From contig CAWDJV010000005.1 of assembly GCA_963802795.1 (NCBI GenBank), positions 744,001 through 808,000 on the forward strand: a DNA stretch of 64,000 nucleotides, written 5' to 3'. Source of the DNA: JAIBJN01 sp963802795 (GTDB lineage: Bacteria; Actinomycetota; Thermoleophilia; Gaiellales; Gaiellaceae). Position 1 is the stretch's first letter; each line of letters begins with the position of its first letter. A program made the position numbers and the translations under genes. The notes below the pieces were generated by a model that saw nothing but the letters and a program-made list of their open reading frames with translations, did no database searches and was not told where the DNA came from. Shown piece after piece: positions 40,757 to 49,740 of this stretch.

Positions 40757-43229
40757 TTACGTGCGCTCGGCGGGCTGGGCGGCAGGCTGGCGCTGCGGCC
40801 GAGAGTCCTCGCGCTTCCAGTTCGGCGAGGACGGGCCGCCCTTCGACTGGGTGACCTGCGCCTCCTCCGCCTTGCGCTTCTTCTTCCGCCGCCTCCGGCG
40901 CGACTTGCTCGACGGCTGCTTCGGCGCGGGGAGGTTGTCGGCGAGGGCGTGTGCGATCTCGGGCACCGAGCCGATCCGCTCGCGCACGCCGTCGATGAGG
41001 CGCTGCGCGGTCGGCGTGTACGCCTCGGCCGAGGCGAGGAGGGCTACGGCGACATGGATGGGCTGCTCGAGCGCCACGTTGACGAGCCGCGCCGCGTTCT
41101 CCTCGTGCCGGTGCCCACGCGAGTTGGTCAGCGCGCCGAGGAGCCTCTTCGCCTCGGGCAGATCGGCGCTCGCCCGCCGGTCCTGGATCTTGCGGGTGGC
41201 GCGGGCGAGGCGCCAGGTCCAGCGCGCGGCGATGTCGACCGGAGCGTCGACCTTCTCGTCTCCGATGGCGCGGAGGAGGACGCGGACGCCCTGGACGCGG
41301 TCCTTGTCCCACGTGGGCGCCGAGGTGACCATGGTCACGAGGTCGTCGTAGTCGGCCCGGTCGACGCTGACGGCAACGCGGTCGCCGAGCGCCGAGAGCC
41401 GCAGGCGCCTGTTCGGGTTTTCCGCGGCGCAGCTCATGAGGAAAGCCTCGCGGCACTCGCGGCTTGCCAGGGCGAGCTTCTCGGCGAACTGCTGACGCTC
41501 CTCGAACCGCACCTGCCGTCCGGCGATACGGGCCCAGAGAAGCTGCTCGTCGTCTGCGAGGCGGCCCGGGCTGACGCGCTCCCACTCCCGGGTGATCACG
41601 GTGACGCGCCGCCGGGGGTCGGGCGTCACGGGGACGAGCCAGGGCGCCGGCGAGAGCTTTCGCTTCGCCCGGCGCTGGACCCGCCGCCGCGGCGCGGGCG
41701 TCACGCGGGCGCCGGGCCGGTAGAAGTCGGAGTCGAGGAGGCTGTGGATCGTGATCGTCCGCTCGTTGTGAGTGCCGGCGTCGTCCACGAAGTCGACGAC
41801 GACCCCTGCCTCCTTGCGAGGCGCCAGGCGCATGATCCGCCCGATGCGCTGCTGGTAGACCCGGCGACTGGCGGTCGGCGCGAGGTGCATGCAGACCGTC
41901 GCGCGGGGGGAGTTCCACCCCTCGGCGAGCAGCATGCGCGTTGACGAGGACGTTGATCTCGCCCCGCTCGTAGGCGGCGAGCGTCTCGGCCAGCTTGACC
42001 GGCGGCGTCCGCCCGCTGACGGCCTCGGCTTTGAGCCCGGCCGCTCGGAACTCACGCGCGAGGTTGTACGCGTGCTCGACTCCCGCCGCGTAGACGATCC
42101 CGGGCGTGGCGTCGAAGCGGTCGCGGTAGAGGCTCGCGGCGGCCTGGTTGAAGATCTCCTGGTCGAGGACCTTGGCCAGGATCTCCTGGTCGTAGTCGCC
42201 GCCGACGATCGGCACGGAGGAGATCGCGGCCGCGGGCCGCACGCGGAGCGAGCGCAAGGGCGCGATCAGGCCGCGCCGGGCCGCGTCTCCGAGCGGCAGG
42301 TCGTCCACCGAGGCCGGGAAGACGTCCGAGACCTGCTTGGCGATCAGCTGCTCCGTCGCCGTCATCCCGATGAAGATGGGCTCCGAGAGGCTGCGGATGG
42401 CCGCGCTCGTCTTGTCCCCGAGCGCCGTGTGCGCTTCGTCGCAGATGACGAGCTGATAGGCGCTGCGCGAGACCGAGCCGACGTGGCGGGCGAACCAGGC
42501 GTACGTCTGGATGGTGATCGGGTTGCCGCGCAGCGGCTCCTTTCCCGCGAGGACGGCCTCGTGGAGCCGGTCGCCGTATCCCTCCGTCGTGAGATCGCGC
42601 GTGAACTGGTTCACGAGCAGGCGGCGGTGGGTGAGGATGAGGACCCCCATCGTGCGCGCGGCCTCGACGAACCCAGCCGCGGCAATCGTCTTTCCGGAGG
42701 CGGTCGGATGGCGGAAGCGGAAGCGGCGGACGGCCCCGGGATCGTCGGCCGCGGGCGGCTCACCCTCGTCGTCTTCGCCGGTGAGCTCGTCCTCGAGCTC
42801 CGCCTCGTCCTCCTCGACTCGCTCGGCGAGCTGGGGGCCGTTCCCATCCCCGTTTCCATTCTCGAGCTTCTCCTCGTGCCGCGCGATCAGCTCGGCCAGC
42901 ATCCCGGCGAGCGCGTCGGTCTGGTGGCGGCGCAGCTCCGTGCCCGAGGCGAGCCTCGCGGGTCGGTCGCTGAGCACACGCTCGAGCCCGAGCATGAGGG
43001 CGTAGTTCACCTTCCACTCGGGCGAGGGCGAGCGGCGTCCGGCCTCCATCTCGACCAGGGCGGCGTCGAGCGCGTGGCGCCGGCCGCGCCCTTCCGCGAG
43101 CACATCGGCAACGTCTTCACCCTGGTGGAGGAAGGACTCCCCCGACCAGGCGTCGGCGCGGAGGGCGGCTGCCGCCAAGGCGTCCGTTTCCTCCGACCAG
43201 ACAGTCGGATGGCGTATCGCTTCTTGCAT
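40757..43229 (-). CDS. SF2 DEAD/DEAH-box helicase, frameshifted
   Basis: ATG 43229 chosen (ATG 43295 adds 22 residues). Motif I HPTASGKTIAAAGF, motif II VICDEAHTALG, motif III MTATEQ and, after a frame change near 41940 in a GCGC run, motif VI QQRIGRIMR. The joined protein is about 825 residues. Before motif I is an acidic insert (about 150-195, mostly Glu/Asp); the C-terminus ends in a Lys/Arg cluster (KSRRRRRKKKRK). It resembles stand-alone RAD25/SSL2-like helicases; no restriction or defence partner is adjacent. DNA repair or RNA remodelling is possible. Confidence 0.82.
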
Positions 43230-43371
43230 GGGAGCAGCGCCATTGTGCGCTGCCTGATCCAGAAGAGTGTGCGCGCGAGAACGTCGCGCCAGCACGCGAA
43301 TGATACCGGATGCCGGAGACGCGCAGGGCGTTTAGTGACGATCGTCCGCGAGGCGACTAGGCTCCCGAGTC

Positions 43372-44031
43372 GTGGACTGGGACGGGCATGCGGAGCGCGA
43401 GGAAGGCCGCTACGCGGACGGTCTGGCCCGGCTTCCCGACGAGGCGGATGCCCGCCAGAAGCAGCTCGTCCGGGTCGCGATGGCCGCCACGGGCGCAGGG
43501 CTCAGCCGGTTGATGCAGGGCCGCCGGGCGGAGGCCGCCGGGTGGCTCGCCCGCTCGGCCGAGCGGTTCCGCGAGAGCTTCGAAGACGCGCCCCCGGAGA
43601 GCTGGGGAAGGCTGATCGGAGCCGTCAAGGCCCGCGTGCTGGCAGGCGACTGGTCAGGCGCCGAGAACGACGCACGCTGGGCGCTCGAACAGGGCCCGGC
43701 GGCGGCCGCCTCGCCCATCGGCCGCTACGCCGCGGTGCTCGCGCTGCTCGTTCTCGACGAGGACGCCGAGGCCGCGCCGCTTGCCGATGGGCTCGCGTCG
43801 GAGCCGGAGGAGTCGTTTCCCCACCCCGTCGCGGGAGCGCTCGCGGCGCTCGCGCACCGGCGCCAGGGGGACTACAGGGAGGCGGTCGGGGAGGTTCTGG
43901 CGTCCTTCGAGGAGCGCGATGCGTATCTCGAGGACATCCCGGTCGCCGACACGGTGATGGTCCTCGAGGCGCTCGCGGAGAGGCGGAACCTCGCCGTTGG
44001 GCTTCCGTCCCTGCTCCTGCCGGGGGGCTAG
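43372..44031 (+). CDS. Alpha-helical (TPR-like) hypothetical protein
   Basis: 219 residues from GTG, with TAGGCT 8 nt upstream (leaderless). Alanine-rich helix pairs (GLSRLMQGRRAEAAGWLARS, AGDWSGAENDARWALEQG, HRRQGDYREAVGEVLASFEE) suggest a TPR-like scaffold. No enzyme motif, signal peptide or partner is seen. Confidence 0.65.
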   Translation: MDWDGHAEREEGRYADGLARLPDEADARQKQLVRVAMAATGAGLSRLMQGRRAEAAGWLARSAERFRESFEDAPPESWGRLIGAVKARVLAGDWSGAENDARWALEQGPAAAASPIGRYAAVLALLVLDEDAEAAPLADGLASEPEESFPHPVAGALAALAHRRQGDYREAVGEVLASFEERDAYLEDIPVADTVMVLEALAERRNLAVGLPSLLLPGG

Positions 44032-44053
44032 AGCCGGCGGTCGAGGCGGGCTC

Positions 44054-45271
44054 CTAGACGAGGAGCCCGGTCAGGTACATGACCGCGAGCCCGGCCAGGA
44101 AGCCGCCGACGACGTAGCCGGACCTGAGCCCGCCTGGCGCGCGCCGCGCGACGAAGCGGCCCACCTCGACGACCACCTGGAGCGCGGCGCCGGCCGCGAG
44201 CGCGAAGAAAAGGACTGCGAGGACGTCGCTCGTGACGTAGCCGCCGATCCACGCACCGAGGATCGTGGGCGCGCCGGCCACGAGGGTGAGGCCGACGAGC
44301 CGCGCGAGGCCGACGCGGCCGCCCTCCGCCACGGGAGCGGCGATGCCGAGGCCCTCGGTGACGTTGTGAACCATGAAGCCGACGACGAGGAACGTCCCCA
44401 GCGTCAGCTCGCCGAGCGCGAAGGACGTTCCGACGGCGAGACCTTCGCCCATGTTGTGGACGCCGATCCCGACAGCGACGAGCGTCGCCAGTGCCAGGCC
44501 GCCGAGCACGCCGCCCTTCGCCGCGCCGCCGGAGCCGCCGAGTTTCTGGGCGAGGAAGGTGAGGCCGAGGAAGCTCGCCGCCACGCCGAGGACGACGAGC
44601 CCGGTGCCGCCGAGAGGGCTCGGGAGTACCGCCTGGAGCTCGAGCGCCTCTGCGAGCGCCTCCAGGGCCAAGAAAGTCAGGAGCCCGCCCGTGAGAGCCA
44701 TGAACGCCGCGAGCCACTCGGGCCTGGCCCGTCGAAGCGACGGGAGCCAGAGGAGCCCGAGCGCGATGGGGACGATGCCGACCAGCGTGCCGAGCAAGGC
44801 GTAGCCGAAGAAGCCCTGGGCGCTCGGTTGCGGGGTCTCCACGGCGGCCGCGATCTCCTCCGTGGTCTGAATCCCGGTCGAGCTGGTCACGCCGACCGCG
44901 ATCGGCTCGTCCTCGACCCAGTCGTAGGGCACGACGATCGTCGCCGAGCGGAGCCGCGAAAGCGTCGTCGGCCCGTCCACGGAGTACGGGACGATCGCGT
45001 CGTCGACGGTCACCGTGGCGATCGTCAGATCCTCCCGCTGCGGGTTCGTGACGCGAACGCGGATCTCCCCGGGCGAGAACTCGACACGGCGGACGTCGAA
45101 CGCGTCGGCGGGAGGCGGGCTCTCGCCGACGAGGTCGAGGATGGAGCCGCCGCGCGCTGAGAAGAGCGAGACCGCGGCTACGAGGACGACGATCGGCACG
45201 AGCGCCCAGAGGCGCCCGCGCCCCGACACCGCACGGCGCTCCCGCTTCTCCGCGACGGAGCGCGCCTCCAC
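44054..45271 (-). CDS. ZIP family metal transporter with N-terminal extracytoplasmic domain
   Basis: 405 residues from GTG 45271, directly abutting the TAG of the oxidase gene. One helix (about 21-40), an extracytoplasmic beta domain of about 110 residues, then the ZIP core with the metal-binding helices VGIGVHNMGEGLAVGTSF (H-N-x-x-E-G) and VGFMVHNVTEGLGIA. ZIP proteins import Zn, Fe or Mn. The extra N-terminal domain is unusual for ZIP proteins and may receive metal outside the membrane. Operon partner of the multicopper oxidase. Confidence 0.88.
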   Translation of the reverse strand: MEARSVAEKRERRAVSGRGRLWALVPIVVLVAAVSLFSARGGSILDLVGESPPPADAFDVRRVEFSPGEIRVRVTNPQREDLTIATVTVDDAIVPYSVDGPTTLSRLRSATIVVPYDWVEDEPIAVGVTSSTGIQTTEEIAAAVETPQPSAQGFFGYALLGTLVGIVPIALGLLWLPSLRRARPEWLAAFMALTGGLLTFLALEALAEALELQAVLPSPLGGTGLVVLGVAASFLGLTFLAQKLGGSGGAAKGGVLGGLALATLVAVGIGVHNMGEGLAVGTSFALGELTLGTFLVVGFMVHNVTEGLGIAAPVAEGGRVGLARLVGLTLVAGAPTILGAWIGGYVTSDVLAVLFFALAAGAALQVVVEVGRFVARRAPGGLRSGYVVGGFLAGLAVMYLTGLLV

Positions 45272-46276
45272 CTAATCCTCGACCTCGAAGAAGCCCATCC
45301 AGCCGAGCTCGGCGAACTCCGACTGGTGCGCGTGGAACATGAAGCGGCCCGTGTTGGCGAAGTCGATCTCGATGATCCCGCGCTCGCCCTGGCAGAGCAT
45401 GATCGTGTCCGTGTACTCGAACTGGTCGGTCGAGCCCGTGCGGTAGTAGCGGAAGAAGTCGCCGTGGAGATGGAACGAGTTGACGAGGTCGAACTCGGTC
45501 AGGTTGGCGATGTAGATCCGGACCGTTTGCGAGCGGCTGACCCGGATCGGGTAGCGGGCGTAGTAGAAGGCGGGCCCGTTGACCGCGTAGAAGTTGTTCT
45601 CGCCGTCGCCGTCGGTGTCGAAGCCGTTCATCACCATGACGATCTCCTGCGCCGGCGGGCGCGGCTCGGGCGGGTCGATGATGAACGCGCCGTAGAGGCC
45701 CTTGTGAATGTGCTTTTTCAGCGGGGTCGCATGGCAGTGGTAGAGGTGCATGCCGTACGGACGCGCCGGGAACTCGTACGTGAATCGCTCTCCGGGCTCG
45801 ACGACCTCGAACACGCCGTCCATGTTCGACGGGTGGATCCCGTGGAAGTGGATGGTGTGCGGATGCGAGCCGCCGTTTGCGAACTGAACGCGGAGGAGAT
45901 CGTCCTCGGTCGCGCGGATGACCGGGCCCGGGGCGGTGCCGTTGTACGTCCAGGCCGGGTAGACGACCCCTTTCGCAACCTCGATGTCCACGTCCCGCGC
46001 CACGAGCGTGTACTCACGGACGCGCCCGGGCTGATGGGGAAGCGCCGTGGGCGGGTACGTGAGGGCGTCCAGGTCGTTCGGGCCGCCCGGGGCGGGCACT
46101 TCGGGGCCGATCATCGCGGCGTGGCCCATGTCCGCCCCGTGCCCGACCAGGCCCAGGTGCGTGGCCTCCGGATCCTTGTTTCCTCCGAGCGCGAGCCCTG
46201 CGAACGGAGCCGCCGCCACGACGGGGGCTGCGCCCACGATGAGTTGCCGACGGGTTACGCCGCGAGAATTAGACAC
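45272..46276 (-). CDS. Two-domain multicopper oxidase, Tat-exported
   Basis: 334 residues from GTG 46276. A Tat signal (TRRQLIVGAAPVVAAAPFAG) exports the folded protein. Copper motifs: HPHTIHFHG, MHLYHCHATPLKKHIHKG in domain 1, NSFHLHGDFFRYY and MFHAHQSEFAELGW in domain 2, so all eight or more His ligands plus a type-1 Cys are present. The usual axial Met of HCHxxxHxxxGM is replaced (GLYG), implying high potential. The open frame upstream of 46276 is not used, since the -10 is at 46288-46283. Paired with a ZIP transporter: probable metal oxidase. Confidence 0.87.
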   Translation of the reverse strand: MSNSRGVTRRQLIVGAAPVVAAAPFAGLALGGNKDPEATHLGLVGHGADMGHAAMIGPEVPAPGGPNDLDALTYPPTALPHQPGRVREYTLVARDVDIEVAKGVVYPAWTYNGTAPGPVIRATEDDLLRVQFANGGSHPHTIHFHGIHPSNMDGVFEVVEPGERFTYEFPARPYGMHLYHCHATPLKKHIHKGLYGAFIIDPPEPRPPAQEIVMVMNGFDTDGDGENNFYAVNGPAFYYARYPIRVSRSQTVRIYIANLTEFDLVNSFHLHGDFFRYYRTGSTDQFEYTDTIMLCQGERGIIEIDFANTGRFMFHAHQSEFAELGWMGFFEVED

Positions 46277-46312
46277 GTCTAAATCATAGTTGCGCCCGCA
46301 CTTCAACGTCAA
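46267..46312 (-). promoter_or_regulatory. Promoter and palindromic operator of the oxidase-ZIP operon
   Basis: Minus strand: TTGACG (46312-46307), 18-bp spacer, TATGAT (46288-46283), then GTG 6 nt later (leaderless). The palindrome ATTTAGAC-GT-GTCTAATT (46284-46267) covers the transcription start and the start codon. The TTTAG/CTAA-type half-sites resemble sites of DtxR/MntR-family metal repressors; that assignment is inference. Confidence 0.65.
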
Positions 46313-46345
46313 GAACGACGCGGCAGGCGACGAAGTAGTCGCCCG

Positions 46346-46369
46346 ATGGACCAAGGTACGACGGTCCAT
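46346..46369. promoter_or_regulatory. 7-bp perfect inverted repeat overlapping a start codon
   Basis: ATGGACC (46346-46352) and GGTCCAT (46363-46369) flank 10 bp, and the right arm contains the first bases of the ATG at 46368. Possible operator of the plus-strand gene. Confidence 0.35.
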
Positions 46370-46991
46370 GGTCGAAGCCAAGGTAAGGATCTGCGACGAG
46401 ACCGACTTCGGTTTCGGCTGGATCGCGCCCCGGCCCGAGCTCCTCGAGCGCGCGTCTCACGCCCTCCGGGCGGATGGACGGGTCTGGCTCGTCGACCCCG
46501 TCCGGGAGCCCGGGATCGAGGAGCGGATCCTGACCCTGGGCGCGCCCGCCGGCGTCGTCCAGCTCCTCGACCGCCACCCGCGGGACTGTGCGGTTCTCGC
46601 GGAGCGTCTCGGCGTCCCGCTTCATCGCGTTCCGTTCTCGAGGATCCCGGGCGCACCGTTCGAGGCTCGCCGCGTCGTCGACCTGCCGGGGTGGCGCGAG
46701 GCTGCGCTCTGGTGGCCGGAGGAACGCGTGCTCGTCTTCGCGGACGCTCTCGGCACTGCCGGCTACTTCGGGGCTCCCGAGGAGGCGCTCGCCGTCCACC
46801 CGGCCCTGCGGCTCTACTGCCCGAGGTCGCTTCGGGACCTGGCCAGGTGCCTGGCACCGAGCCATGTCCTGGTGGGACACGGGGCTGGGATCCACGGGGA
46901 GGAGGCGGCTCCGGCGTTCGCGCTGGCCGTGGAAGGGGCGCGCAGGACCGCTCCCGGCTGGTTACGGAACCAAGTGCGAAGGAGGAAGTGA
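46368..46991 (+). CDS. Hypothetical protein, possibly metallo-beta-lactamase-like
   Basis: 207 residues from ATG 46368. The ordering of DGRVWLVDPVREPGIEE, RVVDLPGWREAALWWPEERVLVFADALG and HVLVGHGAGIHGEEAAPAF resembles the later strands of an MBL fold, where a final His follows a VLVGHG turn, but the HxHxDH zinc motif is absent. Probably a degenerate or non-catalytic relative. Its stop overlaps the ATG of the peroxiredoxin-like gene (TGATG). Confidence 0.55.
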   Translation: MVEAKVRICDETDFGFGWIAPRPELLERASHALRADGRVWLVDPVREPGIEERILTLGAPAGVVQLLDRHPRDCAVLAERLGVPLHRVPFSRIPGAPFEARRVVDLPGWREAALWWPEERVLVFADALGTAGYFGAPEEALAVHPALRLYCPRSLRDLARCLAPSHVLVGHGAGIHGEEAAPAFALAVEGARRTAPGWLRNQVRRRK

Positions 46992-47782
46992 TGAGAGAAG
47001 ACCTCGTGCCCGGCAACCCGTTCCCCGACCTCCGCTTGCCCGAGACGACGGGCGAAGAGCTCGCGCTGAGCGCGATCGCCGGCGAGCAGCCGCTCGTGCT
47101 CGCCTTCGTCCGCGGCTGGTGGTGCCCCAAGGAACAGGTGCGCGTCCGGAATCTCGTCGCGCTCCAGGACGAGATCCAGCGCGAGTTCGGACGGATCGCC
47201 GCGGTCACCGTGGACGAGCCGTACACGAACGGGGCCTTCAGGGCGGGCCTCGGCGCCGACTTCCCGTTCCTGTCGGACGTCGACCGCGCGGTCGCCGAGG
47301 AGCTCGACCTCCTCGAGCTGACCGACGAGACGCATCGGCCGTTCCTCCCTTTCACGTTCATCCTCGACTCGCTGCTTCGTATTCACCGCATCTGGTGCGG
47401 GTTCTGGTACTGGGGGAACCCCACCCCGGACGAGCTCCGCCTCGCGCTCCGCGAGATCAACCAGGTCGAGCAGCCGAGCATCGAGCCGCAGGCGGTCTGG
47501 CAGGCTGGGGGCGCCGCCGCGCCCGGCGCGGGGATCGACGCTCCCGTCGTCTGGATCCGCGAGGACTCGCAGGGACACGAGCTCTGGCGCGGAGTCCACG
47601 AGGGCGAGATCCCGGAGGTCGGCGCGGAGCTGGGGCGATCGTCCGTGGACGGGAGAGCCTGGGTGGTGCGCCGCATCGAGCATGCGGGTGACCGCACCGC
47701 GATCCACCTGAGCAAGCAGGGCTCGACGGGCGACCCACGCCTCGTCGGCCACCACGTGACAGCGCCCCCACGTGTGCCGTAG
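46991..47782 (+). CDS. AhpC/TSA-type peroxiredoxin-like protein
   Basis: 263 residues, AGGAGG upstream of the ATG. The N-terminal thioredoxin-fold half holds VPGNPFPDLRLPETTGEEL and FVRGWWCPKEQVRVRNL with the presumed peroxidatic C45, then ADFPFLSDVDRAVAEELDL. The C-terminal 90 residues form an extra domain (WIREDSQGHELWRGVHEGEI, VVRRIEHAGDRTAIHL) not found in standard peroxiredoxins. Substrate probably a peroxide; the tail is of unknown purpose. Confidence 0.75.
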   Translation: MREDLVPGNPFPDLRLPETTGEELALSAIAGEQPLVLAFVRGWWCPKEQVRVRNLVALQDEIQREFGRIAAVTVDEPYTNGAFRAGLGADFPFLSDVDRAVAEELDLLELTDETHRPFLPFTFILDSLLRIHRIWCGFWYWGNPTPDELRLALREINQVEQPSIEPQAVWQAGGAAAPGAGIDAPVVWIREDSQGHELWRGVHEGEIPEVGAELGRSSVDGRAWVVRRIEHAGDRTAIHLSKQGSTGDPRLVGHHVTAPPRVP

Positions 47783-47794
47783 AGTTCTGCGCCC

Positions 47795-48406
47795 ATGGCC
47801 GTGGAGGAGGCTCCCTGGCGTACCCCGCTCTCGCGCGCGCCTCTGACATGGGTACGGGCGCTCGTGGGTTGCCTCGGCGCCGGTCTCCTCGTCGGGATCA
47901 TCGTGGCGGGCCTCGGCTCGCGCCTCGCGATGAGGCTCGTCGCCGCTGCGAATCCCGACGCCGACGGGACGCTCACCGAGAACGGCAACGTCGTCGGCGA
48001 GATCACGCTCGAAGGGACGCTCGACCTCGTTCTCTTCACGGGTATTCCGGTAGGCCTGCTCGCCGGGCTCGTCGTCTTTTGCGTCCGGCGCTGGCTGCCG
48101 GCCGCGATGCCGTGGCGGGGGCTCGCGCTCACGCTTCCTCTACTCGCGCTGCTCGGCCCGGGGATCTTCGACTCGGAGAGCTCCGACTTCAGGCTGCTCG
48201 AGCCCGCGGAGTTGAGCGTGGCGGTCTTCGCAGCGCTCTTCCCGCTCGCCGGGCTCGCCCTCGCTCCGCTCGCGGACGAGCTCGGCCCCGGTGTCCCGAG
48301 CTCTTTCTACCGGCGGGACGTCACCCTGATCGCCGGGGTCGCGATCGCTGTCCTGACCGGGGTCGGCCTCCTCTTCGTCGGGCTCGAGGTGGCTGACATC
48401 CTGTAG
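47795..48406 (+). CDS. Hypothetical membrane protein
   Basis: 203 residues, about five hydrophobic helices (LVGCLGAGLLVGIIVAGLG, DLVLFTGIPVGLLAGLVVFC, FAALFPLAGLALAPL, TLIAGVAIAVLTGVGLLFVG). Lies 12 nt after the peroxiredoxin-like gene and 5 nt before the exported aminotransferase gene, so probably in the same transcript. No function assigned. Confidence 0.65.
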   Translation: MAVEEAPWRTPLSRAPLTWVRALVGCLGAGLLVGIIVAGLGSRLAMRLVAAANPDADGTLTENGNVVGEITLEGTLDLVLFTGIPVGLLAGLVVFCVRRWLPAAMPWRGLALTLPLLALLGPGIFDSESSDFRLLEPAELSVAVFAALFPLAGLALAPLADELGPGVPSSFYRRDVTLIAGVAIAVLTGVGLLFVGLEVADIL

Positions 48407-48411
48407 CCGCC

Positions 48412-49740
48412 GTGCTGCTCGGGCGCAGAGACCTCCTGGTCCGGACCGGCGTGCTCCTCGGGGCGGGCGCGCTCGCAGCGGCGGGGTGCAGGTCCGACGA
48501 AGAGGCGCGGGAAGCAGGCGCGACCGCCGGGCTCGACACGTGGGAGGGTGTGCGCGCCGGCTTCGACCTCGCCGGCGACCGCGTCCAGCTCGCCTCCTTC
48601 CTGCTCGCTCCGCACCCGCGCCCGGTTCGGGACGCGATCGCCGAGCACCGGCGCGCGCTCGACGCCGATCCCTCCTACCTCCAGGAGAACGAGGAGCGCC
48701 TCGAGGCCGAGGTGCTCCAGGAAGCGGCTGGATACCTCGGCGTCGCCCCCGACGAGATCGCACTCACCGTCTCGACGACGATGGGCCTCGGCCTCCTGTA
48801 CGCGAGCCTCGACCTGCGGGAGGGCGAGGAGGTCGTCACCACCGAGCACGACTTCTACTCGACCCACGAGGCGCTCCGGCTGCGTGCGAAGGCGACCGGC
48901 GCCGCCGTCCGGAGGGTTGCACTCTACGGCGACCCCGCGACCGCCTCCCCGGACGAGATTGCCGCGGCGATCGACGGCGCGGTGACGGCTCGAACCCGTG
49001 TCGTCGCGCTGACGTGGGTGCACTCCAGCACAGGCGTAAAGCTGCCGGTCCGGGCGATCGCGGACACGCTCGCACGCGCGGACGAGCGGCTCGGCAAGGA
49101 GCGAAGGACTCTCCTCTGCGTCGACGCCGTGCACGCGTTCGGCGTCGAGCCGGACGCGCTGCCGGAGCTCGGCTGCGACTTCCTCGTCTCCGGCTGCCAC
49201 AAGTGGCTCTTCGGGCCCCGTGGGACGGGGCTCGTCTGGGGCCTGACGAGGCCTGGGCGGATACGGCCGCGACGATTCCGTCCTTCACCGACCGCGAAAG
49301 CTTCGTGGCCTGGCTCCGGGCTCGTGACCCGACCGGGCCCACGACGGCCGCGGCCTTCACGCCCGGCGGCTACCAGGCGTTCGAGCATCGGTGGGCCCTC
49401 GCTCAGGCGTTCTCGTTTCGCAGGGAGATCGGGCCGAGAGCGCGCAGCCGAGCGTACCCGCGCCCTCGCCACGCGTCTGAAGGAGGGCCTGCTGGAGACC
49501 CCCGGCGTGATCCTTCGGACCCCGCTGGACGAGGGCCTCTCCGCCGGTCTGGTCTGCTGCGACGTCGACCTGCCCACCACCACGCTCGACGACCTCGTCT
49601 TCCGGCTCCGGCGAGACCACGGCGTCGTCGCCACGCTGACTCCGTACGCGGCGAGCTACCTGCGGTTCGGGCCCAGCATCGTCAACTCCGAGGAGGACGT
49701 CGACACCGCGCTCGCGGCCCTGCGCGAGCTCGTCTCCTAA
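48412..49740 (+). CDS. Predicted Tat-exported lipoprotein of the class-V PLP aminotransferase family, frameshifted
   Basis: GTG 48412. The N-terminus RRDLLVRTGVLLGAGALAA ends in a lipobox (AAGC), a Tat-type lipoprotein signal. The enzyme part has LTVSTTMGLGLLYASLD, TTEHDFYSTHEA, TWVHSSTGVKLPV, CVDAVHAFGVEPD and the PLP lysine in SGCHKWLFGPRGTG. Two one-base changes (near 49250 in GGGG, and near 49430) move the frame out and back; AAAFTPGGYQAFEHRWALA lies in the middle frame. The joined length is about 443. Isopenicillin-epimerase-like; exported PLP enzymes are uncommon. It overlaps the convergent hydrolase by 4 bp. Confidence 0.75.
   Translation: MLLGRRDLLVRTGVLLGAGALAAAGCRSDEEAREAGATAGLDTWEGVRAGFDLAGDRVQLASFLLAPHPRPVRDAIAEHRRALDADPSYLQENEERLEAEVLQEAAGYLGVAPDEIALTVSTTMGLGLLYASLDLREGEEVVTTEHDFYSTHEALRLRAKATGAAVRRVALYGDPATASPDEIAAAIDGAVTARTRVVALTWVHSSTGVKLPVRAIADTLARADERLGKERRTLLCVDAVHAFGVEPDALPELGCDFLVSGCHKWLFGPRGTGLVWGLTRPGRIRPRRFRPSPTAKASWPGSGLVTRPGPRRPRPSRPAATRRSSIGGPSLRRSRFAGRSGRERAAERTRALATRLKEGLLETPGVILRTPLDEGLSAGLVCCDVDLPTTTLDDLVFRLRRDHGVVATLTPYAASYLRFGPSIVNSEEDVDTALAALRELVS

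Noticed and set aside
40733..40757. CTAGTGCCTGTTTCTGAACGAAG-like sequence between the DipZ-like and helicase genes, resembling the ends of the intergenic repeats.
   Set aside because: Only one weakly similar end is present, with no inverted partner; not enough to call an element.
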